Assembly (NCBI GenBank): GCA_937894935.1
Contig: CALAYC010000285.1
Location: 1 to 8,387 of the forward strand
Source of the DNA: an uncultured Verrucomicrobiota bacterium
Lineage (GTDB): Bacteria > Verrucomicrobiota > Verrucomicrobiia > Limisphaerales > JADLHS01
Length of the DNA stretch: 8,387 nt
Direction: 5' to 3'
Shown here: positions 1 through 5,875 of the stretch, in pieces
How the letters are laid out: every line of letters starts with the position of its first letter
Position numbering within the stretch: position 1 is the stretch's first letter
Translations under genes and position numbers: made by a program
The notes under the pieces: model-generated
What the model saw: only the letters and a program-made list of their open reading frames with translations
What the model was told of the DNA's origin: nothing
Database searches by the model: none

Positions 1-55
1 AGGACACCTCCCTTTCACGGAGGTAGCCCGGGTTCGAGTCCCGGTAGGGTCGCCA
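1..55 (+). tRNA. tRNA-Glu (anticodon TTC), 3' part; 5' end lies outside the window
   Basis: The anticodon stem is 7-11 paired with 19-23. Its loop is CTTTCAC, with anticodon TTC at 14-16, which reads glutamate codons. The T stem-loop is 28-44 with the standard TTCGAGT loop. Then come seven acceptor-stem bases (45-51), discriminator G52 and an encoded CCA (53-55). Only the 5' acceptor strand and most of the D arm are missing, cut by the window edge. The gene is the integration target of the element to its right. Its last 30 bases form the left attachment core, so the tRNA remains whole at this junction. Confidence 0.95.
26..55 (+). repeat. Left attachment site core (attL), 30-bp direct repeat
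   Basis: These 30 bases (T arm, 3' acceptor strand, discriminator and CCA of tRNA-Glu) are identical to 8280-8309 in the same orientation. The identity ends at 25/8279 and at 56/8310, although two further bases match beyond the mismatch at 25. Tyrosine recombinases commonly use the 3' end of a tRNA gene as the crossover site, and one is encoded beside the other copy. Confidence 0.95.
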
Positions 56-91
56 TCGTCGAAAACCCCTGAAAATACTGCAAAATCGGGG

Positions 92-151
92 AATTCCCTT
101 TTCCCAAACCGCGCGCGCATAACGCTGCCGCATAACGGTCAAATTCCCTTT
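92..151 (+). repeat. 10-bp direct repeat AATTCCCTTT flanking the left arm sites
   Basis: AATTCCCTTT occurs at 92-101 and again at 142-151, bracketing the integrase arm motif at 116-137. It may be an accessory site for recombination (excisionase or host factor), but no matching pair was seen at the right end. The remaining non-coding sequence between the tRNA and the first gene (56-273) holds only this repeat, the arm motif, an inverted T-arm-like segment and the foldable leader. Confidence 0.35.
116..137 (+). promoter_or_regulatory. Candidate integrase arm-type binding site, left end
   Basis: Two copies of CGCATAACG (116-124 and 129-137) are spaced 13 bp start to start. The same double motif, in the same orientation and spacing, occurs at 8175-8196, with 20 of 22 bases identical. 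It sits 61 bp inside the left core. Paired short repeats near both ends of an element are what the N-terminal arm-binding domain of lambda-type integrases recognises. Confidence 0.7.
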
Positions 152-195
152 CCGCCCGATTCGAACCCGGTGCGGCTTTCCCAAAACAAAAATCT

Positions 196-256
196 GCCCG
201 CCGCTGGGGGTGGCGTCACGTACGCGTGGCGCGGTTCGACATCTCTGGCGGCGGGC
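196..256 (+). other. Strongly foldable leader upstream of the 159-aa gene
   Basis: GCCCGCCGC (196-204) is perfectly complementary to GCGGCGGGC (248-256). Inside this, 213-220 pairs with 225-232 (eight pairs including one G-U) around a TACG loop. The nested helices lie just before the ATG at 274. They could be a structured 5' leader, a small RNA or a DNA element such as an origin. The sequence shows only the folding potential. Confidence 0.45.
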
Positions 257-273
257 TTCTATCCAAAAACAAC

Positions 274-753
274 ATGAATGCAACAATCCTCAATCCCGAT
301 GAAGAAAAGGCAGTGCTCAGTGTGAAACTCGAAAAGCTCCGCGCTCAGATCCATCCAATAGCGGAACGCCTGCGGAAGCGCATCAGCTTACAGCATCTCA
401 CCGTGAATGAAATTTGCGCGGCGGCAAATCGCATCGACACCAGATTCAACAATGCGCTTTCCGCCGTGATGTATGCTACGCAACGCGAATTCAAGGATTT
501 CGAGGCGCAGGAATTGAACCGCTTTGATCTGGAACAGAATATCGCTCCACGCGCTGGCGAGCGTTCGTTAGCTCACTGTGGGTTCAGTTGCTACACCCTG
601 GTGGGGATTCTGCGGGCGTTCGGGTTGCTCGCCGAGTTCATGAACCCCGAGAAACATCATATTTGGGCTGAGGATTCATCGGCCATTCGGGCGCTGGGGG
701 AAATGTTAGAGGCATCCGCCGATGAACTGGAAGCATTCGAGCGCGAGAAGTAA
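274..753 (+). CDS. Hypothetical protein, 159 aa, only plus-strand gene of the element
   Basis: I do not recognise this family. The predicted protein is mostly helical and charged, with no signal peptide or membrane segment. The N-terminal half (residues about 10-75) is rich in K, R, E and L; the C-terminus ends in an acidic amphipathic helix (…EALADELEAF-like). Two cysteines lie in the SLAHCGFSCYTL segment. The ATG at 274 is chosen. A GTG at 226 would add 16 residues but falls inside the foldable leader, and neither start has a clear Shine-Dalgarno. The gene is alone on its strand, next to the intact tRNA, and converges on the structural operon at a shared terminator. That position is typical of a cargo or lysogeny-expressed gene, but this is inference from place only. 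Confidence 0.65.
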   Translation: MNATILNPDEEKAVLSVKLEKLRAQIHPIAERLRKRISLQHLTVNEICAAANRIDTRFNNALSAVMYATQREFKDFEAQELNRFDLEQNIAPRAGERSLAHCGFSCYTLVGILRAFGLLAEFMNPEKHHIWAEDSSAIRALGEMLEASADELEAFEREK

Positions 754-770
754 ACCGATTACCGCTCAGG

Positions 771-803
771 AAAGCCCGCGTGGGAAACTACGCGGGCTTT
801 TTT
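771..803. terminator. Bidirectional intrinsic terminator between convergent genes
   Basis: AAAGCCCGCGT (771-781) pairs perfectly with ACGCGGGCTTT (790-800) across an 8-base loop. A run of six T (798-803) follows on the plus strand, with an A-rich start on the other side. It serves the plus-strand gene ending at 753. For the minus-strand tape-measure-like gene the stop codon (802-804) lies inside the hairpin's T tract, so the same structure would end the long minus-strand operon. Confidence 0.9.
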
Positions 804-1989
804 ATTCGTCGAGTTCCACTTTGACTTTCACGCCCTCTTGCAACTTGCTCAGAATTTCTGCGGCAGTGTTACCGCTGGGCTGTTTGTCCGGGAGTGGCGG
901 ATTGCGCATGTTGAAGCGTTCGAATGTAAGGTTGCGGTATCGCATCTTCTCAGGCGTAAAACTTGTGGCGTGTTCCATCCATGCCGCCATTCGGTCGCTG
1001 GTGTTCTTTAGGTATTCATCCTTGCCCGCGCCCAGGCCGGGGAATTGCGGGTTGCCAGACGGCGCAGGGGACGATGGATCGCCTTCCGGTAGCGCCCCGC
1101 CCATTTCGCCTAACGTGTCGGCAAACTCCGCGCCTTTGTAACCAAGCACGCCGAGTTGCTGCTGTTGAGCGAGCAGAGCATTCTGCCGCAGGATCTCGGC
1201 GGTGATGCGCTGGCGTGCGGCAAGTTGCTGTTCCATGTGGTATTTCTCAACCGCGCGTTGAAAGCGGTTCTCCTCCCTCCATTTTTTCAAGTCCTCGAGC
1301 GCGGCCTTGCGGTTATCCGCTTTCGCTTTCTCAGCGGCTTTCTGCGCCTCGGCTTCCGCGGCGGCGGCTTTGATTCCCTGGATTAGCGCTTTCTCGTTCT
1401 CCACGGCTTTTGTGATGGCTTTTTCCCAACTCATGCCGCGCTCGAGAATGCCGCCGGTGAATTTCTCTTTGGTCGCATCGATCAGGATGGCGGCTCCGCC
1501 GGCGGCTTTTGCGAGTAAGTCTTTCACCCCAGACCAAGCGCGAGACATCTGAACATTGCCGGCGACGATATTCTCTTTGTCGCTGGCGCTCATTCCGCTT
1601 AATTGCGCGTCGCGCTGCTGCTTGAGGTAATGAGATGCGTTCAGCGATTTGTCCACTTCTCCAATCTCTTTCGAGACTTCGCGCAAACCGGCAATGATGG
1701 CCCTTACGCCGAAAGCCGCAGCGAAGGCCGCGCCGACCTTCGTCAGGGTTGATTTGGCGACTTCTCCGAAGCTGGTAATGCCTCGCTTGCCTTCGGTTTC
1801 AACGTGCTTCAGCGCCGCGCTCGCATTCTTGGAATACGAACGCCACGCCTGGGGAATGTGGCCTTCGTTGATTTCCTTGGCGACGTCGCGCGCAAAGGTT
1901 TGGAAACCCTGCTTGGACATGTTCAGGTCGCGCATCAGTTGCTTGGAGTCGCCCCCCAGGGCAACGATGATGTCTTCGCGGCGAGTCAT
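802..1989 (-). CDS. Tape-measure-like coiled-coil protein, 395 aa
   Basis: The N-terminus (residues 6-30, DIIVALGGDSKQLMRDLN…) has the pattern common at the start of phage tail tape-measure proteins: a beta strand, then GGD and a helix. A hydrophobic Ala-rich stretch follows at about 84-101 and another at 162-171. A long helical region rich in A, E, K and Q (about 195-280) is probably coiled coil, with a QQQQ run near 275. The C-terminal quarter is Gly/Pro-rich and looks disordered. Tape-measure proteins line the tail tube, set its length and enter the cell envelope with the DNA. At 395 residues this is shorter than most. No tail tube, assembly chaperone or baseplate gene is next to it, so it could also be a membrane-penetration or internal virion protein. 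It starts 3 bases after the membrane gene and ends the operon. The family call rests on the N-terminal pattern and composition. Confidence 0.65.
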   Translation of the reverse strand: MTRREDIIVALGGDSKQLMRDLNMSKQGFQTFARDVAKEINEGHIPQAWRSYSKNASAALKHVETEGKRGITSFGEVAKSTLTKVGAAFAAAFGVRAIIAGLREVSKEIGEVDKSLNASHYLKQQRDAQLSGMSASDKENIVAGNVQMSRAWSGVKDLLAKAAGGAAILIDATKEKFTGGILERGMSWEKAITKAVENEKALIQGIKAAAAEAEAQKAAEKAKADNRKAALEDLKKWREENRFQRAVEKYHMEQQLAARQRITAEILRQNALLAQQQQLGVLGYKGAEFADTLGEMGGALPEGDPSSPAPSGNPQFPGLGAGKDEYLKNTSDRMAAWMEHATSFTPEKMRYRNLTFERFNMRNPPLPDKQPSGNTAAEILSKLQEGVKVKVELDE

Positions 1990-1992
1990 AAA

Positions 1993-2226
1993 TCAGTTCT
2001 TTTTGAAGTTTGGAGTTTTGAGCATCGCCGTGACGATCGCGTGCCCGATGATGGAGAGCTTTAAGCCAGGCCAGGCGAGGAAATAGCCAAAGTGCATGAG
2101 TGGGGCGGCGACAAGTAGCACGACGAGCCGGCGCGGCCACGAGGGCACGGCGTTGGTTCGATCTGCGGCAAGCGCTTCAGTGGCGGCAGGTGACGAGATG
2201 CTGACGGTTTTTGCGAGGCGGTTCAT
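1993..2226 (-). CDS. Small membrane protein, 77 aa (holin-like candidate)
   Basis: A polar N-terminus of about 30 residues with many Ala and Ser precedes Arg-Arg and a hydrophobic stretch at about 32-70 (RLVVLLVAAPLMHFGYFLAW, then a second weaker segment around LSIIGHAIVTAML). The protein ends with a basic tail (…NFKKN). This gives one clear and one possible membrane span. The start ATG overlaps the stop of the preceding HTH gene (ATGA, 2223-2226), and the tape-measure-like gene begins 3 bases after its stop. Small membrane proteins among late phage genes are often holins, but no endolysin is visible, so the function is open. The overlap and the membrane profile support a real gene. Confidence 0.65.
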   Translation of the reverse strand: MNRLAKTVSISSPAATEALAADRTNAVPSWPRRLVVLLVAAPLMHFGYFLAWPGLKLSIIGHAIVTAMLKTPNFKKN

Positions 2227-2414
2227 TGTTCAGGAACGTTCCATCGTGCCGCGCGTAATCGTGCGGCGGCTTCGGCGGCGTGATACCGGATGGGACGCCG
2301 ACAGACACGATCTCGGCAGCGGTGCAGGCCGAGCGCGCGTTCCTTGCGTCGCACCGTTGTGTCGCTGATGTCATTGGCAGCGGCGATTTCTTTTCGGGTG
2401 ATCGTCCGATTCAT
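2223..2414 (-). CDS. Small helix-turn-helix DNA-binding protein, 63 aa
   Basis: Residues about 4-30 (TITRKEIAAANDISDTTVRR…) fit a helix-turn-helix: a helix, a turn at NDIS and a recognition helix TTVRRKERALG. A basic, Cys-containing segment (HRCRDRVCRR) and an Ala/Arg-rich helix follow. The pattern resembles small phage regulators and MerR/Xis-type binders. It starts at an ATG with no clear ribosome site, 93 bases after the capsid gene and beyond a possible terminator. Its stop overlaps the start of the membrane protein gene (ATGA). A DNA-binding protein inside a late structural block is unusual; it may regulate late genes or mark the DNA for packaging. The fold is suggested by sequence; the role is inference. 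Confidence 0.6.
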   Translation of the reverse strand: MNRTITRKEIAAANDISDTTVRRKERALGLHRCRDRVCRRPIRYHAAEAAARLRAARWNVPEQ

Positions 2415-2468
2415 TCAGTTGTGGCAAAACCGAGAGCGGTGAGTGAGACCGCCCCCGGCCGCCGCCGG

Positions 2469-2499
2469 AAAACGCGCGGGGAAAACCAAAAACCGCGCG
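2469..2499 (-). terminator. Possible intrinsic (partial) terminator after the capsid gene
   Basis: On the minus strand CGCGCGG (2499-2493) pairs with CCGCGCG (2479-2473) across a 13-base loop, and four T follow (2472-2469). It lies 8 bases past the capsid stop. The short T run suggests partial termination, which would give more capsid message than tail message. A GC-rich palindrome next to it (about 2456-2468) adds structure. Confidence 0.45.
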
Positions 2500-2507
2500 A
2501 AATGCTT

Positions 2508-3353
2508 TTATTCCTCCGGATCTGCGGCGTAGCTCAATGCGGCGGCGTTGGCCGGGGCGATGCCGAAGAAAAGTTCAACGCTTTGCCAGGCGGACCGCGT
2601 CGCGCGGTCAAGCCACGTCGTTTGCCACGCGGGAATGCCTAAGCGCGGGAGAGTGATTTCCTTCACGGTGATTTCACCTGGTGGCGCGGAGGTGTAGGGC
2701 GGTGCTTCGACGGCGTAGGCAAGGGCTTCCGGGCCGGCAAGGACGGTGTTGGCTTCGCCAACGTCGGCACCAATTTCGTAGATGCCATCAATGCCGGGGT
2801 ATTCCCAACCGGCGGGGCCGCGTTGGAGCATGCTGGCGATATTCTCCCGGGCGGCGGGCTGAATCATCAGCGCGCGCGGCATAGACACGCACGCGGCGAT
2901 CAGGTCTTCGAGGTGCGTTTCATCGAATGATGCCGGCAAAACAGAAACATCGGCGGCACCGAAGCCGGCGGCGGCGATGAGTGGGGAGACGTGATTGTCC
3001 CAGATGTCCTGCTCGGCCAACCGCGCCAAGCCATCATTCAAAAGGGCGGGATTCAAGCCAATGTTCTGCTCTTGTGCGGTCAAGCCAGCGGCCTTGGAAA
3101 TGTGAACGACGTTCAACTCGATTTCCTCAACGACAGTGTCGCCGCTCTGATGGTTCGTCGGGTTCGATTGGGCCGCCGTGTTGCTGATGACGTGCGCCAT
3201 CCGTTGCTTGCCGGTTTGAACGCGTTTCAATCGCCCGCGCGTGCCGATAGACGGGAGCGGGGCGCAACGCACAATCGGCGGTAAAACGGCGTTCGTGATG
3301 ATGGACTCGGCAACAATGCCGGTGACGGTATTGGCGTTGAAAATTGGCGTCAT
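2508..3353 (-). CDS. Putative HK97-fold (P22-like) major capsid protein, 281 aa
   Basis: The layout matches HK97-fold coat proteins. A short N-terminal helix (residues about 1-35) leads to a first strand region with a substituted loop (RGRLKRVQTGKQ). Next comes the LTAQEQNIGLNPALLNDGLARLA-type long helix near 90-115, with its typical Q-G-L pattern. An Ala-rich core with the SMPRALMIQPAA strand follows. The last part has AGPEALAYAVEAPP, matching the 'agneAla.A' P-domain signature of many coat proteins. There is no obvious prohead-protease site or N-terminal scaffold extension. The ATG at 3353 is chosen; a longer frame to 3407 would overlap the upstream gene. The start is 2 bases after the previous stop, so the pair is probably translated together. 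It forms the icosahedral shell if the call is right. The assignment comes from the pattern, not a profile search. Confidence 0.65.
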   Translation of the reverse strand: MTPIFNANTVTGIVAESIITNAVLPPIVRCAPLPSIGTRGRLKRVQTGKQRMAHVISNTAAQSNPTNHQSGDTVVEEIELNVVHISKAAGLTAQEQNIGLNPALLNDGLARLAEQDIWDNHVSPLIAAAGFGAADVSVLPASFDETHLEDLIAACVSMPRALMIQPAARENIASMLQRGPAGWEYPGIDGIYEIGADVGEANTVLAGPEALAYAVEAPPYTSAPPGEITVKEITLPRLGIPAWQTTWLDRATRSAWQSVELFFGIAPANAAALSYAADPEE

Positions 3354-3355
3354 AA

Positions 3356-3982
3356 TTACTTCACGGGTTGAGAGGGAATTCCGAAATCGGCCAGGCAGGA
3401 GCGCCAATTGAAATATGGCGAGCCTTGGAGCTTCTTCGCGAATGCGCGGAGGGTTTTGACCTGGTCTTTGAACACCTTGGCGATGTCGTCCGGATTATCG
3501 ACCAGGAGCTTTGCCAAGGCGTTGGTGTGAAAATTGCCAAGGTCGTTGGCGGCCTTCTCGATCTGGTCGCAGACGCGCAGGGTGATTGTGCGCACAATCT
3601 CGGCCTGCTCGTCGCCATGTGGCCGGGCGGCGCGCATTCCGGCCTCGCGCTTGGCGCGGAAATCTTCCCTGAGCTGCTCGCGGCTGCGCACTTCGCAGCC
3701 TTCGCCAGCGCACAGGCGCGGGCCGGCGGCTTTGTGTCCGGCGAGCCAGGCATCTTTGAGGGCTTTGGGGTTGGAATACTTCTGTGCGTGAGCGAGAGCG
3801 GCGGCGCGGGGTTTGTCCAGGGCTTCGAGTTGCGCAACTTCGTCTTGCGTGGGGCCGAGCTTGAGTTTGGCGCAGGCCTCGGCAATCAGCCCGGCGGAGA
3901 GTGGTTCGTAAAGCCGGATCGGCTTTCGTTGTTCGAGCGCTGCGTCAATCGCAGCTAGGGCGTCTTTTGGTTTCGGCGTCAT
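3356..3982 (-). CDS. Hypothetical charged helical protein, 208 aa, directly upstream of the capsid gene
   Basis: I do not recognise a family. The protein is almost entirely charged and helical, rich in K, E, R, A and D, with no membrane segment. The N-terminal third resembles a short helical repeat (…DALAAIDAALEQRKP…). A Cys pair sits in RLCAGEGCEVR near residue 90. The C-terminal region (about 120-195) is a helical bundle ending in a basic tail. The ATG at 3982 is preceded by AGGA 11-14 bases upstream; a GTG at 4003 is an alternative. The gene overlaps the preceding HTH gene by 38 bases and ends 2 bases before the capsid ATG. In phages this position is often held by a scaffold, head-associated or small terminase protein; a scaffold-like role fits the composition but is inference. 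Confidence 0.7.
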   Translation of the reverse strand: MTPKPKDALAAIDAALEQRKPIRLYEPLSAGLIAEACAKLKLGPTQDEVAQLEALDKPRAAALAHAQKYSNPKALKDAWLAGHKAAGPRLCAGEGCEVRSREQLREDFRAKREAGMRAARPHGDEQAEIVRTITLRVCDQIEKAANDLGNFHTNALAKLLVDNPDDIAKVFKDQVKTLRAFAKKLQGSPYFNWRSCLADFGIPSQPVK

Positions 3983-4478
3983 AAATTTTGTTGTTCCTGT
4001 CACCAGTGCGCCGACGTTTAATTTTCTGGCGACGATTCCCGTTCACTCCCGGCAGAAACCCATCAATTTCCGTGCGAAGTTGCGAAATGCGCCCGCGCGA
4101 CATGTTTAATTTCAGGGCCAGCGCCGCATCGGTTTTGAATACTCCGCAACCGCACACGTGCGCCAGCGCAAGGGCGCGCTCTCCAGCCCGAATGATGCTT
4201 CCGCCCCGACTCAGCCACTCGAGCAAGCCGATGAGGTTCGGCTGCTTGGTTACGTCACCGCGATCGGCGCGGATCTCATCAGGGGCGGTTTCTTCCGGGA
4301 TCGGATCGAGGGTGAAGGCATTCGCCAGCTCGATTTCATCTGCGCTTGGACCTGTGGCCAGCGGCGCGCCGGATCGCTTGTATCGGCAAGCCACGCACAG
4401 GGCATCGGCGCGCGGAAGCGGCGGAATGCTTTTGCCGCATGAAAAGCAGAGGTCAGAGATTTCGAGATTGTCTGGCAT
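3945..4478 (-). CDS. Zinc-finger/helix-turn-helix regulator-like protein, 177 aa
   Basis: The N-terminus has a four-cysteine zinc ribbon: C11-x2-C14, then C28-x2-C31. A variable acidic linker (about 40-80) follows. Residues about 99-138 (GERALALAHVCGCGVFKTDAALALKL… then SRGRISQLRTEI) form a helix-turn-helix. Its second part, NMSRGRISQLR, looks like a sigma-region-4 or small-terminase type recognition helix. The C-terminal 30 residues are strongly basic (QKIKRRRTGDR…), suited to nucleic-acid binding. It starts 22 bases after the preceding zinc-finger gene and overlaps the next gene by 38 bases. It could be a late transcription activator, or a small-terminase-like DNA recognition protein just before the head genes. 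The domains are visible; the role is inference. Confidence 0.7.
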   Translation of the reverse strand: MPDNLEISDLCFSCGKSIPPLPRADALCVACRYKRSGAPLATGPSADEIELANAFTLDPIPEETAPDEIRADRGDVTKQPNLIGLLEWLSRGGSIIRAGERALALAHVCGCGVFKTDAALALKLNMSRGRISQLRTEIDGFLPGVNGNRRQKIKRRRTGDRNNKIYDAETKRRPSCD

Positions 4479-4500
4479 GGTTGAAATTCGATTTGGCGCG

Positions 4501-4938
4501 TCAGGGTTGCGGGGGCGGTGTTGTGTTGCGCGGCGACGAATTGCGCGCTGGCGGGGGCGTAGCGTTGCGGCGCGATGCCTCGACGCAGATGTCGCAGCCG
4601 CACGGTTGCAGCGGGAAAAATGTCTGCCCGGCGTCGCGCACGCGCTGCCGCTTCTGGTAAATCCAGCGGCGCGACTTCTGGCGCACCTTCTCCGGGTTTT
4701 TCTTCGCCCAGCGGCGATAGCGCGCCTTCGCTTGAGCGGGGTTGCGGCGATACCGACCGACGCCTTGAACCCGGGCGGCGGCCTTCATGCAGCCTTTGCA
4801 AACCGCGCGAAGCTTGCCGCTCTTGTGGCGATAGAAATTCTCGAGGGGCTGCGGATTTCCGCAGGCGTTGCAGGTCTTCGGCTCGTTCATTTCAGAATTC
4901 TTTTTTCGTGTGTTTTTCTGTGGGATTTTTTCACGCAC
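4501..4938 (-). CDS. Zinc-ribbon protein related to the N-terminal part of phage HNH-family proteins, 145 aa
   Basis: Two CxxC pairs (TCNACG near residue 23 and VCKGC near 47) frame a PQPLENFYRHKSGKLR segment. This is the typical zinc ribbon found at the N-terminus of many phage HNH endonucleases. A very basic region with an NPAQAKARYRRWAKKNPEKVR-type repeat follows. A second Cys cluster (CGCDIC near 115) and a Pro-rich tail (TPPPARN…TPPPQP) end the protein. No H-N-H catalytic motif is present, so nuclease activity is not supported; DNA or RNA binding is more likely. The GTG at 4938 is chosen because it overlaps the preceding stop (GTGCGTGA), with GAGAG a few bases upstream. The ATG at 4890, giving 129 aa, fits the family's usual N-terminus equally well. 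Confidence 0.65.
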   Translation of the reverse strand: MREKIPQKNTRKKNSEMNEPKTCNACGNPQPLENFYRHKSGKLRAVCKGCMKAAARVQGVGRYRRNPAQAKARYRRWAKKNPEKVRQKSRRWIYQKRQRVRDAGQTFFPLQPCGCDICVEASRRNATPPPARNSSPRNTTPPPQP

Positions 4939-5065
4939 GCGCTCTCACGAATGTCCCGTTACCTTGGTAGAAGCTGAGTTCAAAGAGATTCCTTTGATTT
5001 TTGAGCTTGCAGCCTGCGCTGCGCGCAGGAAACTGGCCACGCTTCTGGTCTTCGGATGACTTCAT
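4931..5065 (-). CDS. Micro-ORF, 44 aa, coupled at both ends
   Basis: An ATG at 5065 overlaps the stop of the replication-type gene (ATGA). The frame runs 44 codons to a TGA at 4931-4933, which overlaps the GTG of the zinc-ribbon gene (GTGCGTGA). GGAAG lies about 10 bases before the ATG. The peptide starts MKSSEDQKRGQFPARSAG and is basic, with a single cysteine, no membrane segment and no recognisable domain. Without it the interval between the two larger genes would be an odd 120-170 base gap in an operon where all other junctions overlap. Precise coupling on both sides is the main argument that it is translated. It may serve mainly to carry ribosomes to the next gene. Confidence 0.5.
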   Translation of the reverse strand: MKSSEDQKRGQFPARSAGCKLKNQRNLFELSFYQGNGTFVRARA

Positions 5066-5736
5066 TTGAATCGCTTCCATGTGTCCTCGGCATATCGGGC
5101 TGGTGTTGTCTGGACCGTTCCTTCCTTCACTGCGTTTTCCACGTCGGCAATCACCCGGTCACATTTCAATGGCTTCTCCTTGATTCGATTGATCCACTTA
5201 CCGGCGTCGTTCACCCATTCATTGCCCAGAGCTGATTCAAACCGGTCTGCGATCTCCTTGTGCCAGGCTGAAAGCTTGCTCGCCTTTGTCGAATAAGCTT
5301 TGTCGGTTCTACCTTCTTTACTTCTTCTTTCTAAGTTAGTCGTCGTCTTGTTCGTCGCTGGCCTGTCGCCTCGGTCGTCGTTTTGTCCGTCGCCAAGCAT
5401 CAGGTTGATTCTGAAAAGGCGCGTATCTATTAGCTTTCCAATCGTTCCCTTGTTCGTCGCCCGGAACGTCGCGAACCCCCCATCTTCGAGTGTCTTCTTG
5501 GCCGTCCGATATTCGCGCTCCGTCATGCCGTAATTCTCGTAGTCTCCGAGGAAGGCTTCGCGGAAATCCAACTGATGCGGGTTGAACGTGTCCGACTTGT
5601 AACGAGCGCGCATTGCCGTGACTGTGGCGAGCAGGTAGGCGTTCTTGTTATGCTTGATCAAAGCCAGCGCATCTTCGCTACAGGATGCCTCAATGTAGCG
5701 GGCGGGGCGTTGAATCAGCTTCGCTGACTCAGCCAC
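5062..5736 (-). CDS. Winged-helix replication-initiation-type protein, 224 aa
   Basis: Residues about 33-112 form a winged-helix domain: AYLLATVTAMRARY, then the FREAFLGDYENYGMTEREYR segment and the wing GGFATFRATNKGTIGKLIDTRLF. This block is typical of a phage and prophage protein family found near replication genes and usually annotated as replication or helix-turn-helix protein. A low-complexity linker (about 115-145, rich in D, G, T and N) leads to a helical C-terminal domain with a Trp-rich segment (WVNDAGKWINRIKEKP). The layout resembles lambda O: DNA-binding domain, linker, partner-binding domain. The start GTG at 5736 overlaps the preceding stop (GTGGCTGA) and has AGGCGGTGG just upstream; a GTG at 5808 would add 24 residues. 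The linker DNA carries short repeats that may be the origin. The replication role is inferred from family and layout. Confidence 0.7.
   Translation of the reverse strand: MAESAKLIQRPARYIEASCSEDALALIKHNKNAYLLATVTAMRARYKSDTFNPHQLDFREAFLGDYENYGMTEREYRTAKKTLEDGGFATFRATNKGTIGKLIDTRLFRINLMLGDGQNDDRGDRPATNKTTTNLERRSKEGRTDKAYSTKASKLSAWHKEIADRFESALGNEWVNDAGKWINRIKEKPLKCDRVIADVENAVKEGTVQTTPARYAEDTWKRFK
5335..5394 (-). repeat. Degenerate 12-bp tandem repeats inside the replication-type gene (possible origin iterons)
   Basis: On the minus strand, five 12-base units follow each other: GGCGACGGACAA, AACGACGACCGA, GGCGACAGGCCA, GCGACGAACAAG, ACGACGACTAAC. The fourth unit recurs exactly at 5449-5460. A purine-rich, AT-richer stretch (about 5306-5334) follows. 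Short repeats plus an AT-rich flank within the linker of an initiator gene resemble the lambda origin inside gene O. They could equally be simple low-complexity coding sequence. Confidence 0.4.
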
Positions 5737-5875
5737 AATCCACCGCCTGCCGCAGCTTGCGGCGTTTGGCCCTGAGCGGTTGACGATGCTCGGGAGACCA
5801 TCCGGCACGAATCAATCGCTCAACGAGCCGCTGAGTTGATCCGGACGCACGCGAGGCGCGAAGCGGGGATTTCAT
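5729..5875 (-). CDS. Small basic protein, 48 aa
   Basis: An ATG at 5875 follows a strong ribosome site (GGGAGG, 7 bases upstream) and overlaps the stop of the zinc-ribbon gene (ATGA). The frame ends at 5729, overlapping the GTG of the replication-type gene (GTGGCTGA). The peptide is very basic (MKSPLRASRASGSTQRLVER… then RAKRRKLRQ) with one short amphipathic helix near residues 13-25 and no known domain. The ribosome site and the double overlap make translation likely. The basic composition suggests nucleic-acid binding; a role as a partner of the replication-type protein is inference from position. Confidence 0.65.
   Translation of the reverse strand: MKSPLRASRASGSTQRLVERLIRAGWSPEHRQPLRAKRRKLRQAVDCG

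Noticed and set aside
3368..3958. Plus-strand open frame of 196 codons
   Set aside because: It is antisense to the charged helical gene before the capsid and is Gly/Ala/Leu-rich without a motif. The minus-strand frame joins both neighbours closely.
4501..4938. Active HNH homing endonuclease
   Set aside because: The zinc ribbon resembles the N-terminus of HNH proteins, but no His-Asn-His catalytic motif is present.
3988..4977. Long plus-strand open frame of 329 codons
   Set aside because: It lies opposite three minus-strand genes with zinc-finger and HTH motifs and coupled overlaps. Its translation is Arg/Ala/Ser-rich with no domain, as expected for an antisense frame in GC-rich DNA.
5335..5394. 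CRISPR array
   Set aside because: The units are 12 bp, degenerate, without spacers and lie inside a coding frame.
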